NCBI RefSeq assembly: GCF_028475105.1
Contig: NZ_CP116936.1
Coordinates: 6,757,501-6,821,500 of the forward strand
Source of the DNA: Micromonospora sp. LH3U1
GTDB lineage: Bacteria > Actinomycetota > Actinomycetes > Mycobacteriales > Micromonosporaceae
Length of the DNA stretch: 64,000 bases
Direction of reading: 5' to 3'
The translations under genes and the position numbers were made by a program. Below are positions 7,882-16,819 of this stretch, piece after piece (position 1 is the stretch's first letter; the number at the start of each line of letters is the position of its first letter). The notes beneath the pieces were generated by a model. That model was not told the origin of the DNA. It did not search any database and worked only from the letters and a program-made list of their open reading frames with translations.

Positions 7882-10800
7882 GTGTCCACCGTCGTCATCA
7901 AGCGTCCGCCGCGTCGACCAGCGCCGGAGATCCCCGCCGGGGAACTGCCGGTCGACGCGCCGCCGGAGATCCCCGTGGTGGCCGGCGGGCGGTGGCAGCA
8001 GATGTTCATGCTGCTGCCCATGCTCGGCGGCACGGTGGCGATGGCGATGATGTTCGGCCGAGGCGGCGGCGCCTACTCGTACGTGGTGGGCGGAATGTTC
8101 GGGCTCTCCTCGTTGGCGATGCTGGTGACCTCCTGGGGCAGCGCCTCCGGCACCCCGAAGAAGTCCGAGATGATGGCCGCCCGCAGGGAATACCTGCGCC
8201 ACCTGGCCACGCTGCGGCGCCGGGTCCGACGGACCGCTGGACAGCAGCGTGCCGGCCTCTACTACCGGCACCCGGACCCGGGCGGGCTCTGGTCGACCGT
8301 GGACAGCCACCGGGTCTGGGAGCGGCGCCCCGCCGACCCGGACTTCGCCGTGGTGCGGGTCGCCGTCGGGCCACAGACCCTGGCCACTCCGCTCGTCCCG
8401 CCGGTCACCCGGCCGCTGGAGGAGCTGGAACCGATGACCGCCGGCGCGCTGCGCCGCTTCCTGGACGCGTACTCCGTGGTGCCCGACCTGCCGGTGGCGC
8501 TGTCGTTGCGCAGCTTCGCCCGGGTGCACGTCCGGCCCGCCGGCCGTCCCGGGGGTGGCACCCCGACCACCAGCGGACCACCCACCGGCGACCCGGCGGC
8601 GCAGGCGCTGGTCCGGGCCGTGCTGACCCAACTCGCGGTCTTCCACGCCCCCGACGAACTGCTCGTCGCGGTCTGCGCCGGACCGGAACGCCGCACCTGC
8701 TGGGAGTGGGTGAAATGGCTCCCGCACGCCCACCATCCCGGCCGCACCGACGCGCTCGGCCCGGTACGGCTGGTCACCAGCTCCGCCGCCGAACTGGAAG
8801 GGCTGCTGGCCGACGTGCTGGCCAGCCGGTCCCGGTTCAGCCCGGCCGGTGCGGCCACCGACGGCCCACACGTCGTGGTGGTCCTCGACGGCGGCGACCT
8901 CACCGGCGCCAGCGACCTGACCGGTGACGGCGGCATCGACGCGGTCACCGTGCTGGACCTGGACACCCCACCGCCTCGGCTGCTGGACCGGTACGCGCTG
9001 CTGCTGGAGTTGCACGGCCGGCGGCTGCACTCGTGGTCGTCCGATGGGCACGCCGAGGTGGGCACCGCCGACCAGCTGGACCTCGTCGACGCCGAGGCGA
9101 TCGCCCGACGGTTGGCGCCGCTCCGGCTCGCCGGTGCGGCACGCGGACCGGACGCCCCGCTCCAGGCCGACCTGGGCCTTCCCGAGCTACTCGGTCTCGG
9201 CGACCCGGAGAGCTTCACGGCCGAGCAGGGCTGGCTGCCCCGCTCGGCACGGGACCGGCTGCGGGTGCCGATCGGGGTGGGCGCGGACGGCGGTGCCATC
9301 GAGCTGGACCTCAAGGAGTCCGCCCAGGACGGGATGGGCCCGCACGGCCTGCTCATCGGGGCGACCGGTTCCGGCAAGTCCGAGCTGCTCCGCACGCTGG
9401 TGCTGGGGCTGGCCGCCACGCACAGCTCCGAGCAGCTCAACTTCGTGCTGGTCGACTTCAAAGGCGGCGCCACCTTCGCCTCCTTCGACCGGCTGCCGCA
9501 CACCGCAGCCGTGATCACCAATTTGGCCGACGCGTTGCCCCTGGTCGACCGGATGGTCGACGCGATCAACGGGGAGCTGGTCCGCCGCCAGGAGCTGCTG
9601 CGGCGCGCCGGCAACTTCGCCAGCGTGCGCGACTACGAGCGGGCCCGGGCGGCCGGCAGCCCGCTGGCCCCGCTGCCGTCGCTGCTGCTGATCTGCGACG
9701 AATTCTCCGAACTACTCTCCGCCAAGCCCGACTTCATCGACCTGTTCGTGCAGATCGGCCGGCTGGGCCGGTCGCTCGGCGTGCACCTGCTGCTCGCCAG
9801 CCAGCGCCTGGAGGAGGGCCGGTTGCGCGGGCTCGACACCCACCTGTCGTACCGGATCGGGTTGCGTACCTTCTCCGCGCTGGAGTCCCGCACCGTGCTC
9901 GGGGTACCGGACGCGCACGAGTTGCCCCGGTCGCCGGGCCATGGCTACCTGCGCGCCGGCACCGACCCGCTGGCCCGGTTCAAGGCCGCGTACGTCTCCG
10001 GTGCCGTCCGCCGCCGGGCCGCGTCGGCGGGGGCGGCAGCCGGCGCGGGTGCTCGGCTGCTCACCTTCACCACCCACACGGTGCCGCTGCCCGAGCCGGC
10101 CACCCCGGCCCTGCCGTCGGTGGCCGAGGACGAGAGCAGCCGGGAAACCCTGCTCGACCTGCTGGTGGACCGGCTCGTCGGGCAGGGCCCGCCGGCTCAC
10201 CAGGTCTGGCTCCCACCGCTCGGTCAACCACCGGCCCTGGACGAGTTGGTCGGCCCGCTGGAGGTGGACCCGAAGCGCGGGCTCACCGTGGGCAACCCGG
10301 AGCTGCACGGCGCACTCGGAGTGCCACTGGCCGTCGTGGACAAGCCGTTGGAGCAGCGCCGGGACCTGCTCTGGCTGGCGCTGGACGGCGCGGCCGGGCA
10401 TGTCGCGGTGGTCGGGGCACCGCAGAGCGGCAAGTCCACCGCGCTCCGCACGCTGATCTGCGCGCTGGCGCTCACCCACACCCCGGCCGAGGTGCAGGTC
10501 TACTGCCTCGACTTCGGTGGTGGCGGGCTGGCCGCGTTGCGCGACCTCCCGCACGTGGGCGGGGTGACCGGACGTGCCGACCCGACCGCCGTGCGGCGCA
10601 CCGTCGGCGAGATGACCACTCTGCTGGCCGATCGGGAACGCCGCTTCGGGGAGTTGGGCGTCGAGTCGATGGCCGCGTACCGGCAGCGCCGCTCCGCGGC
10701 GGGGGCGATCAGTCAGCCGGGCGCCGATCCGTTCGGCGACGTGTTCCTGGTGATCGACGGTTGGAGCAGCATCCGAGGCGAGTACGACGACCTGGAGCCA

Positions 10801-11868
10801 CTGGTCACCGACCTGGCCACCCGGGGCCTGTCGTACGGGCTGCACGTGGTCGCCAGCGCGCTGCGCTGGCTGGACTTCCGCCCGGCGATCCGGGACCTGT
10901 TCGGCTCCCGGCTGGAGTTGCGCCTCGGCGACCCGGCCGACTCGCTGGTGGCCCGGCGGGCGGCCGCGAACGTGCCGGAGCGCTCCGGCCGAGGGGTGAC
11001 GGCGGAGGGCCTGCACTTCCTCACCGCGCTGCCCCAGCTCGCTGCCGCCAACGGGGACACCGCCGATCTGGTCAAGCGGGTCGCCGACGGGTGGGCGGGC
11101 CCACCGGCGCCCCGGATCCGGCTGCTCCCGCCGGTGCTGCCGTACGCCGACCTGGACCTCGCCGCGACGACCGGACTGCGGTTACCGATCGGGATCGCGG
11201 AGGCGGACCTGCGGCCGGTGCTGCTCGACTTCGCCGCCGAGCCACACTTCGTCGTCTTCGGGGACTCGGAGTGCGGCAAATCGTCGTTCCTGCGCGCGCT
11301 GGCGACGTCGATCATCACCCGGTTCACTCCCGAGCAGGCCCGGGTGATCCTGGTCGACTACCGGCGCAGCCTGCTCGGTGTCATCGAGACACCGCACCTG
11401 ATCGGGTACGGCACCGCGGCGGCGCACACCGCCGACCTGGTCGAGTCGGCCGCCGGCTACCTGGAGCGGCGGGCCCCGGGGCCGGAGGTCACCCCGCAGC
11501 AGTTGCGGGATCGGTCCTGGTGGTCCGGGCCGGAGCTGTTCGTGCTGGTGGACGACTACGACCTGGTGGCGGCTGGGCCGGCGAACCCGTTGCGGGCGCT
11601 GGAGGAGCACCTGCCGCACGCCCGGGACGTCGGGCTGCACCTGGTGCTGGCCCGCCGATCCGGTGGCGCGGGTCGCGCCCAGTACGAGCCGATCGTGCAG
11701 CGGCTGCGGGAGCTGTCCACCGCGGGGCTGGTGATGGCGGGCAGCCCGGATGAGGGCGCACTCGTCGGGCCGGTGAGGCCTGGACCGCTGCCGCCGGGGC
11801 GTGGCCGACTGGTCACCCGACGAGAGGGCGTACGCCTCGTTCAGCTCGCACAATTGCCGCCGCCGTGA
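7882..11868 (+). CDS. eccC: Type VII secretion motor ATPase EccC (fused EccCa/EccCb)
   Basis: The FtsK/SpoIIIE-type motor that recognises Esx substrates and drives secretion. The 1328-residue chain has two membrane helices near residues 40-86 and then three P-loop ATPase modules. Their Walker A motifs are GATGSGKS (about 493-500), GAPQSGKS (845-852) and GDSECGKS (1127-1134). Walker B-like strands are LLLICDEF, VFLVIDGW and LFVLVDDY; the first has the catalytic DE, as expected for the active module, whereas the second and third lack the glutamate and probably act as substrate-binding switches. EccCa and EccCb are fused, as in ESX-3 and ESX-4 type systems. The start is GTG at 7882 with AGGAGG at 7872-7877. 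Confidence 0.95.
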   Translation: MSTVVIKRPPRRPAPEIPAGELPVDAPPEIPVVAGGRWQQMFMLLPMLGGTVAMAMMFGRGGGAYSYVVGGMFGLSSLAMLVTSWGSASGTPKKSEMMAARREYLRHLATLRRRVRRTAGQQRAGLYYRHPDPGGLWSTVDSHRVWERRPADPDFAVVRVAVGPQTLATPLVPPVTRPLEELEPMTAGALRRFLDAYSVVPDLPVALSLRSFARVHVRPAGRPGGGTPTTSGPPTGDPAAQALVRAVLTQLAVFHAPDELLVAVCAGPERRTCWEWVKWLPHAHHPGRTDALGPVRLVTSSAAELEGLLADVLASRSRFSPAGAATDGPHVVVVLDGGDLTGASDLTGDGGIDAVTVLDLDTPPPRLLDRYALLLELHGRRLHSWSSDGHAEVGTADQLDLVDAEAIARRLAPLRLAGAARGPDAPLQADLGLPELLGLGDPESFTAEQGWLPRSARDRLRVPIGVGADGGAIELDLKESAQDGMGPHGLLIGATGSGKSELLRTLVLGLAATHSSEQLNFVLVDFKGGATFASFDRLPHTAAVITNLADALPLVDRMVDAINGELVRRQELLRRAGNFASVRDYERARAAGSPLAPLPSLLLICDEFSELLSAKPDFIDLFVQIGRLGRSLGVHLLLASQRLEEGRLRGLDTHLSYRIGLRTFSALESRTVLGVPDAHELPRSPGHGYLRAGTDPLARFKAAYVSGAVRRRAASAGAAAGAGARLLTFTTHTVPLPEPATPALPSVAEDESSRETLLDLLVDRLVGQGPPAHQVWLPPLGQPPALDELVGPLEVDPKRGLTVGNPELHGALGVPLAVVDKPLEQRRDLLWLALDGAAGHVAVVGAPQSGKSTALRTLICALALTHTPAEVQVYCLDFGGGGLAALRDLPHVGGVTGRADPTAVRRTVGEMTTLLADRERRFGELGVESMAAYRQRRSAAGAISQPGADPFGDVFLVIDGWSSIRGEYDDLEPLVTDLATRGLSYGLHVVASALRWLDFRPAIRDLFGSRLELRLGDPADSLVARRAAANVPERSGRGVTAEGLHFLTALPQLAAANGDTADLVKRVADGWAGPPAPRIRLLPPVLPYADLDLAATTGLRLPIGIAEADLRPVLLDFAAEPHFVVFGDSECGKSSFLRALATSIITRFTPEQARVILVDYRRSLLGVIETPHLIGYGTAAAHTADLVESAAGYLERRAPGPEVTPQQLRDRSWWSGPELFVLVDDYDLVAAGPANPLRALEEHLPHARDVGLHLVLARRSGGAGRAQYEPIVQRLRELSTAGLVMAGSPDEGALVGPVRPGPLPPGRGRLVTRREGVRLVQLAQLPPP

Positions 11869-11909
11869 CCTGACTCGCCGGTTCTTCCCGTGACGGGTGG
11901 GGAAACCGG

Positions 11910-11942
11910 TAATCTCCGAGCGTCATGGTTCCGTCGGGATGA
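11910..11942 (+). promoter_or_regulatory. mycP promoter and five-codon leader ORF
   Basis: TAATCT at 11910-11915 is a good -10 box. An ATG at 11925, 9 nt downstream, opens a mini-ORF coding MVPSG and ending in TGA at 11940-11942. The mycP ATG follows that stop with no gap and in the same frame. If the mini-ORF is real, ribosomes that load on a near-leaderless transcript would terminate and could reinitiate directly at mycP. If it is not, the region is simply the mycP leader. Confidence 0.35.
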
Positions 11943-13283
11943 ATGGCTGGGGATGTGACTGGGGTGCGGCACAGCGGTCCGTCGGCGGCCCAACGGGCGA
12001 CCGTTCGGGCGCTGCTCGGTGTGGCCGCGGCGTTCGCCGTCGTGGCCCCGACCGCGGCAGCCGTGCCCGTCGCCACGCCCACCAACGGGGGACAGCTCGG
12101 CGGCGCGCCGATGACGTTCGCCCCCGGCGACACCGTCGCTCGCACCGACCAGGTCCGCGACGAGCAGTGGCAGCTCGACGAGTTGCAGGCCGAAACGGCG
12201 TGGCGGACCTCGACCGGTCGGGGCGTGACCGTCGCGGTGATCGACTCCGGAGTGGACGGCACCCATCCCGATCTGGTCGGCCAGGTGCTGCGCGGCGTGG
12301 ACCTGGTTGGTCCCGGTGGTGGTGCGGGCCCGGATCCGGTGGGGCACGGCACGACGGTCGCCGGCCTGATCGCCGGGCGCAACGACGACAAGCGGGGCGC
12401 GGTCGGCCTCGCGCCGGACGCCCGGATCCTGCCGGTCCGGGTGCTCGACGACCAGAACCGCTACGACGACGCGTTGATCGTCGCCCAGGGGGTTCGCTGG
12501 GCGGTCGACCATGGTGCCCGTGTGATCAACCTGTCGTTGGGCGGCAGCGGCGACAGCCCGGCCCTGGCCGCGGCCCTGGACTACGCGTTCGTCCGGGACG
12601 TGGTCGTGATCGCCTGCACCGGCAACCTGGCCACCTCCAGCGACACCAAGGTCTGGTATCCGGCTCGTGAGCCGGGTGTGATCGCGGTCGCCGGCCTCGA
12701 GCGCAGCAGCGACAACCTGTGGTCCGGGTCGATCACCGGCCGGGCGACGGTGCTGACCGCTCCCGCGAGCGGGCTGGTCGGCCCGAAGCCCCCCAGTGGG
12801 TACTGGCGGGTGCAGGGCACCAGCTTCGCCGCACCACTGGTGACGGCCACCGCCGCGCTGGTCCGGTCCCGCTATCCGCAGATGCCCGCGGGTGAGGTCG
12901 TCAACCGCTTGCTGGCCACCGCCCGGGACCTCGGCCCGACCGGGCGGGACGACCGCTTCGGGTACGGCGTGGTCGACCCGGTGGCCGCACTGACCGCCCA
13001 GGTGCCACCGGTGACCGCCAACCCGCTGGACGATCAGAAGTCGCCGGGTGTGACTGGTTTCGGCCCGGCTCCCGGCTCGGCCGACGACGACCCGGTCGCC
13101 GGTGCCGGCAGTGATCCGCTCGGTCTCACCGCACCCCGCCAGCAGACCAGGTGGACGGCCCGGGCGGCGGGCGGCCAGGACACATCGGCACCGGAGCAAC
13201 TGTGGACCGGGGTCGTGCTCCTCGTCGCCCTGGTCGGCGGCGCCGCTCTGCTGGTGCGCCGGCTCCGTCGACGGGTCCGTTGA
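11943..13283 (+). CDS. mycP: Mycosin, type VII secretion-associated subtilisin-like protease
   Basis: Membrane-anchored serine protease (peptidase S8) that stabilises the type VII secretion complex and cleaves secreted substrates outside the membrane. The 446-residue chain has a signal sequence at about 20-45 and a catalytic triad Asp101 (AVIDSGVDG), His135 (GHGTTVAG) and Ser294 (GTSFAAPL). A Pro/Gly/Asp-rich linker follows, and a C-terminal helix (about 418-438) ends in an RRLRRRVR stop-transfer sequence. This is the classical mycosin layout. It lies 74 nt after eccC in the same direction. The start is uncertain: ATG 11943 is used here, but GTG 11955 with GGGGA upstream is an alternative. 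Confidence 0.93.
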   Translation: MAGDVTGVRHSGPSAAQRATVRALLGVAAAFAVVAPTAAAVPVATPTNGGQLGGAPMTFAPGDTVARTDQVRDEQWQLDELQAETAWRTSTGRGVTVAVIDSGVDGTHPDLVGQVLRGVDLVGPGGGAGPDPVGHGTTVAGLIAGRNDDKRGAVGLAPDARILPVRVLDDQNRYDDALIVAQGVRWAVDHGARVINLSLGGSGDSPALAAALDYAFVRDVVVIACTGNLATSSDTKVWYPAREPGVIAVAGLERSSDNLWSGSITGRATVLTAPASGLVGPKPPSGYWRVQGTSFAAPLVTATAALVRSRYPQMPAGEVVNRLLATARDLGPTGRDDRFGYGVVDPVAALTAQVPPVTANPLDDQKSPGVTGFGPAPGSADDDPVAGAGSDPLGLTAPRQQTRWTARAAGGQDTSAPEQLWTGVVLLVALVGGAALLVRRLRRRVR

Positions 13284-13335
13284 TCGCGGCCCACCAGCAG
13301 GCCTGACCGGTCGCCCGGTCGGGTAGAACCGACCC

Positions 13336-14127
13336 ATGAGTACGCATCGGCCGCCCACCCTCGCTCCCATCGGCCAGCCGTCCTGGCGGCACCGCCGACT
13401 CGACCCGGACAATTCGCTGGGTCTGCGGCTGACCCTGGCCGCGACGGCGGCGTTCCTGGTGCTGGTGCCTTTCGCGCTGCTCGCGCTGCTGGTGCTCGGC
13501 GCCTGGGCACCGCTGCACCGGCTGGACACGGCGGTCACCGACGCGCTGCACGGCTACGCGCTCGACCACCCAGCCTGGGTCACACTGATGCGGATCTGGA
13601 CCGAGGTGTTCGCGCCGATGCCGCTGCGCGTAGTCGTCCTGCTCCTGGTGATCTGGCTGCTGCGCCGGGGAGCCCGCCGGCTGGCCCTCTGGGCGACCAC
13701 CACCATGGTGGTCGGCGGGTTGTTCGGTCCACTGCTCAAGCTGCTCGTTGGCCGGGACCGGCCGGAGTTGCTGGAACCGGTGGCACGGGCCGCCGGCTAC
13801 TCGTTCCCCTCCGGGCACGCGCTGAACGCCACCCTGGCCGCCGGGGTGCTGCTGCTGGTGCTCCTGCCGTACGCCGAGCGGGGGGCCGCGCGGGCCGCGC
13901 TCTGGGTCGCCGCGGTGCTGTTAACCGTGGTGACCGGGCTGAGCAGGGTGGCGCTCGGCGTGCACTTCGTCAGCGACGTGCTGGGCGGCTGCCTGCTCGG
14001 TGTGGCGGTGGTCGCGGCGACCACCGCGGCGTTCACCAGTTGGCGGGCGCACACCGGACTCCGGCCGGTTCGGCCGGCCCGTGACGGTGTCGCTCCAGAG
14101 GTCGAGCGCCATCCCGGAGAGGCCTGA
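13336..14127 (+). CDS. PAP2-family membrane phosphatase
   Basis: A 263-residue integral membrane acid phosphatase of the PAP2 (phosphatidate/undecaprenyl-diphosphate phosphatase) superfamily. The three conserved motifs are present: KLLVGRDRP, YSFPSGH and SRVALGVHFVSD. The catalytic histidines in PSGH and SRx5H face the outer side of the membrane in this family. About six hydrophobic segments can be counted. TAGAAC at 13324-13329 lies 6 nt before the ATG, so the transcript is probably leaderless. The natural substrate (a lipid phosphate or a prenyl pyrophosphate) cannot be chosen from sequence. A second PAP2 gene follows 36 nt later. Confidence 0.9.
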   Translation: MSTHRPPTLAPIGQPSWRHRRLDPDNSLGLRLTLAATAAFLVLVPFALLALLVLGAWAPLHRLDTAVTDALHGYALDHPAWVTLMRIWTEVFAPMPLRVVVLLLVIWLLRRGARRLALWATTTMVVGGLFGPLLKLLVGRDRPELLEPVARAAGYSFPSGHALNATLAAGVLLLVLLPYAERGAARAALWVAAVLLTVVTGLSRVALGVHFVSDVLGGCLLGVAVVAATTAAFTSWRAHTGLRPVRPARDGVAPEVERHPGEA

Positions 14128-14163
14128 GTGTGACGGAGAGGTCGGCCGGGTACTGGCCGACGC

Positions 14164-14871
14164 ATGTCCGACACCGTGGTCCAGATCATCCGGCGGGTGC
14201 TGCTGCCAGTGTCTCTCCTACTCGGCGTCATGGTGCTGCTCGGGGTGCTGGTCACCCGGGTGTTTGCCCGGACCTGGCCGTTCACCGTGGAGGACGCGGT
14301 GAACCGGGAGTTCGCCGCCGACCGCACCGGCGGCTGGAACGACGTTTCGCTGGTGTTCAGCACGCTGGCCAGCACCCAGATGATCGTCGTGGTCACCGTG
14401 CTGGTGGCGTTGGCGCTGCGCCTCTGGCTGAAGCGCTGGCGGGAGCCGCTGTTCCTGTGCGCGGCGGTGACCGCCCAGGCGCTGGTGTTCCTGCTGACCA
14501 CGCTGGCGATCGACCGACGACGGCCGGCGGTGGAGCACATGGACGTCTCACCGCCCACGTCGAGCTTCCCGTCCGGGCACACCTCGGCGGCGGTGGCACT
14601 CTACGTCGGTATTGCGGTGCTGATGGCGCTGCGGGTGCGGAGCACCGGGGCGAAGGTCGCCTGGTGGACGCTGTTGCTGACGGTGCCGCTGGGGGTAGCG
14701 CTGACCCGGATGTATCGGGGAATGCACCACCCGAGCGACGTGCTGGCGTCCTTCCTCAACGGCGGCACCTGTGTCGCCATCATGGCCCGCGCGGTGTTGG
14801 ACCGAGGGCTGCGGTGGGGGCGGGCCAAGCTGCCGACGGTGGGGCGACCGACCGCGGCGGCCCGGAGCTGA
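14164..14871 (+). CDS. Second PAP2-family membrane phosphatase
   Basis: A 235-residue PAP2 phosphatase, different in detail from its neighbour. The motifs read LAIDRRRPA (first motif, with RRRP), SSFPSGHTSAA and TRMYRGMHHPSD; the last has Thr where SR is usual, but the catalytic His and the following Asp are kept. There are five to six membrane segments. An in-frame stop (TGA at 14131) rules out a longer N-terminus, so ATG 14164 is the only sensible start. It may be translated from the same message as the preceding PAP2 gene. It converges on marP with a 13 bp gap. Confidence 0.87.
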   Translation: MSDTVVQIIRRVLLPVSLLLGVMVLLGVLVTRVFARTWPFTVEDAVNREFAADRTGGWNDVSLVFSTLASTQMIVVVTVLVALALRLWLKRWREPLFLCAAVTAQALVFLLTTLAIDRRRPAVEHMDVSPPTSSFPSGHTSAAVALYVGIAVLMALRVRSTGAKVAWWTLLLTVPLGVALTRMYRGMHHPSDVLASFLNGGTCVAIMARAVLDRGLRWGRAKLPTVGRPTAAARS

Positions 14872-14884
14872 CCCTGCCCGGCGC

Positions 14885-16063
14885 TCAGGTGCACTCGCCG
14901 GTGGCGACCTGCCGGTTGCGTTCGGCGCCGGCCAACGCCACCGGGCGGGCCTCGGCCGCGGTCACCGCGAAGCCGGTGTTCGGGTCATCGGCCGCCGCCG
15001 CGAAGATCACCCCGAGCACCAGGCCGTTGGCGGAGAGCAGCGGACCGCCGGAGTTGCCGCTGCGGACCAGCGCACGGATCGTGTAGACCTCCCGGGTGAC
15101 GTCGCCGGAGGAGTAGATGTCCGGCCCTTTGATCCGGTCGACGTCGCGGATCCGCGCCGACTGCGCGTTGTAGGGGCCGTCGAGCGGAAAGCCGAGCACG
15201 ATGGCGTCGGAGCCACTGCCCGCGTTGCCGGCGGCGAACCGCAGGGACGGACCGGGCAGCCCGGGCACGAGCAGCACGGCCAGGTCCCGGTCCGGGTCGT
15301 AGACCACCACCTTGCCGTCGTACCGCTCGCCGCCCAGCTCCACAGCCACCGAGCGGGTGCCGGCGACGACGTGTGCGTTGGTCATCACCCGGTCGTCGGC
15401 GTACACGAAGCCGGATCCCTCGATGCGGCGTGAGCAGCTGGGCGCGGAGCCGAGCACCTTGACGACCGACCGTTGACCGCTGACCACCACCGGCGAACCG
15501 GCCAGCGCCGGGTCGGGCGGGTCGACCTGCCGGGCCCGCGTGGGCGCGAGGTCACCGAAGACGTCCGGGAACCCGTCGGTGTCGACGGTGTCCTCCAGCG
15601 CGGTGGACAACTGGTGGGCCTGCTCCGGCAGGACCCGGTTGACCACCGTGATCAACGCGCTGTTGCGCACCGAGGCGGCGAGCCAGGGCACCGAGGACGA
15701 GCCGAGCGGCACGGCGACCAGCCAGGCGAGCAGGAGCACCGCGAACAGCGAGACGAATGCCCCGCCGACGTCGTCGATCCGTTTGCCCACGTCGCTGGTG
15801 ATCGTCTTGCGCAGGTGCGAGCCGAGCCAGCCAGCGAGCGCCTGCCCCACCACCGCCAGCCCGAAGATCGCCACGAGCGAGATCAGCACGCGGGTGCCGG
15901 CGTCCACGAACTGCCGGGCGAACAGCGGCCCGAGCTGGAGGCCCAGCAGCAGACCCAGGAAGAAGCCGGACAGCGACGTGATGCCGATGACGAAGCCTTG
16001 ACGGTATCCGCTGATCGCGAACACGAGCATGAGCAGCAGCAGGACGAGATCCACGACGGACAC
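14885..16063 (-). CDS. marP: MarP-like periplasmic serine protease with CvpA-type membrane domain
   Basis: Acid- and oxidative-stress protease anchored in the membrane. Residues about 1-160 contain four hydrophobic helices of the CvpA/colicin V production type. The remainder is a trypsin-like domain with His231 (TNAHVVAG), Asp260 (DPDRDLAVL) and Ser338 (SGNSGGPL). In M. tuberculosis MarP (Rv3671c) the triad is at nearly the same positions, and the two cysteines of its regulatory disulfide also have counterparts here (about Cys210 and Cys391). It is the last gene of an operon read leftwards: nth, tlpA-like, nudix, marP. The symbol is given from architecture plus gene order. Confidence 0.9.
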   Translation of the reverse strand: MSVVDLVLLLLMLVFAISGYRQGFVIGITSLSGFFLGLLLGLQLGPLFARQFVDAGTRVLISLVAIFGLAVVGQALAGWLGSHLRKTITSDVGKRIDDVGGAFVSLFAVLLLAWLVAVPLGSSSVPWLAASVRNSALITVVNRVLPEQAHQLSTALEDTVDTDGFPDVFGDLAPTRARQVDPPDPALAGSPVVVSGQRSVVKVLGSAPSCSRRIEGSGFVYADDRVMTNAHVVAGTRSVAVELGGERYDGKVVVYDPDRDLAVLLVPGLPGPSLRFAAGNAGSGSDAIVLGFPLDGPYNAQSARIRDVDRIKGPDIYSSGDVTREVYTIRALVRSGNSGGPLLSANGLVLGVIFAAAADDPNTGFAVTAAEARPVALAGAERNRQVATGECT

Positions 16064-16126
16064 GGGTCAAGCGTACGGGCAGTGCGCCCGCCAGATGACC
16101 ATCGCTTGCGGAAGGTGACCGTGCGG

Positions 16127-16819
16127 TCAGCGCAGGGCGGTCTCGTCGGCGTCGTCGGTGCCGGCCGACGGCGCCGGGGTCGCCCCGGTCGGCGGCAGCT
16201 CCACCACCCGGCCGTGCGACCACGGGCGGGCCCAGCCGCCCATCTCGAGCAGGGTGGCCAGCACCCCGGCGGTGAAGCCCCAGACGAGCATCCCGCGCGC
16301 CGAGAACGCCGGCCCGATCCAGCCACTCGGGTGGCGGACCCGCAGCCGGTTGGCCGGGTCGACCAGCTCGCTGACCGGCAGACGGGCGACGTGCGCCACC
16401 TCGGCCGGCTCCCGGGAGTGCACCGGGTGCGGATCGTGCCACCAGGCCAGCACAGGTGTGACCACGAAGTCGCTGACCGGGATCCACAGTTTCGGCAGCT
16501 CGGCCAGCACGGTCACGCTGGTCGGGTCGAGGCCGACCTCCTCGTTCGCCTCGCGCAGGGCGGTGGCGCGGACGTCGGCGTCCTCCGGGTCGGCCGCGCC
16601 GCCGGGGAAGGCCGGCTGGCCGGCGTGGTTGCGCAGGGTGGCGGCCCGTTGCAGGACGAGCACGTCGGGGCCGGCGCCGGGCTGCTCACCGAGCAGCACC
16701 AGCACCGCGCTCTCCCGGCCACCCTCGGCCGGGGTGGTCAGCCGGGTGAAGTCCTCGGCGCGGGCGGTGCCCAGCCGGGTCAGCAACGGCTCGATCCACT
16801 CGGGTGGTCGGCGGGTCAC
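16127..16819 (-). CDS. Nudix hydrolase, CoA pyrophosphatase type
   Basis: A 230-residue Nudix enzyme predicted to cleave CoA or its derivatives to 3',5'-ADP and phosphopantetheine species. The Nudix box runs from GGAADPEDAD through the core REANEEVGL. It is preceded by the CoA-type signature LRNHAGQPAFPGG (UPF0035/NuCoA motif). The start is GTG at 16817-16819, which overlaps the stop of the upstream thioredoxin-like gene by four bases (GTGA), so the two are translationally coupled. It corresponds in position to M. tuberculosis Rv3672c. The C-terminal 30 residues are rich in Ala, Pro and Asp and look disordered. Confidence 0.9.
   Translation of the reverse strand: MTRRPPEWIEPLLTRLGTARAEDFTRLTTPAEGGRESAVLVLLGEQPGAGPDVLVLQRAATLRNHAGQPAFPGGAADPEDADVRATALREANEEVGLDPTSVTVLAELPKLWIPVSDFVVTPVLAWWHDPHPVHSREPAEVAHVARLPVSELVDPANRLRVRHPSGWIGPAFSARGMLVWGFTAGVLATLLEMGGWARPWSHGRVVELPPTGATPAPSAGTDDADETALR

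Noticed and set aside
9033..11753. A 906-codon plus-strand frame inside eccC
   Set aside because: The eccC frame has three P-loops and known order. The other frame is Arg/Pro/Ala-rich with no motif.
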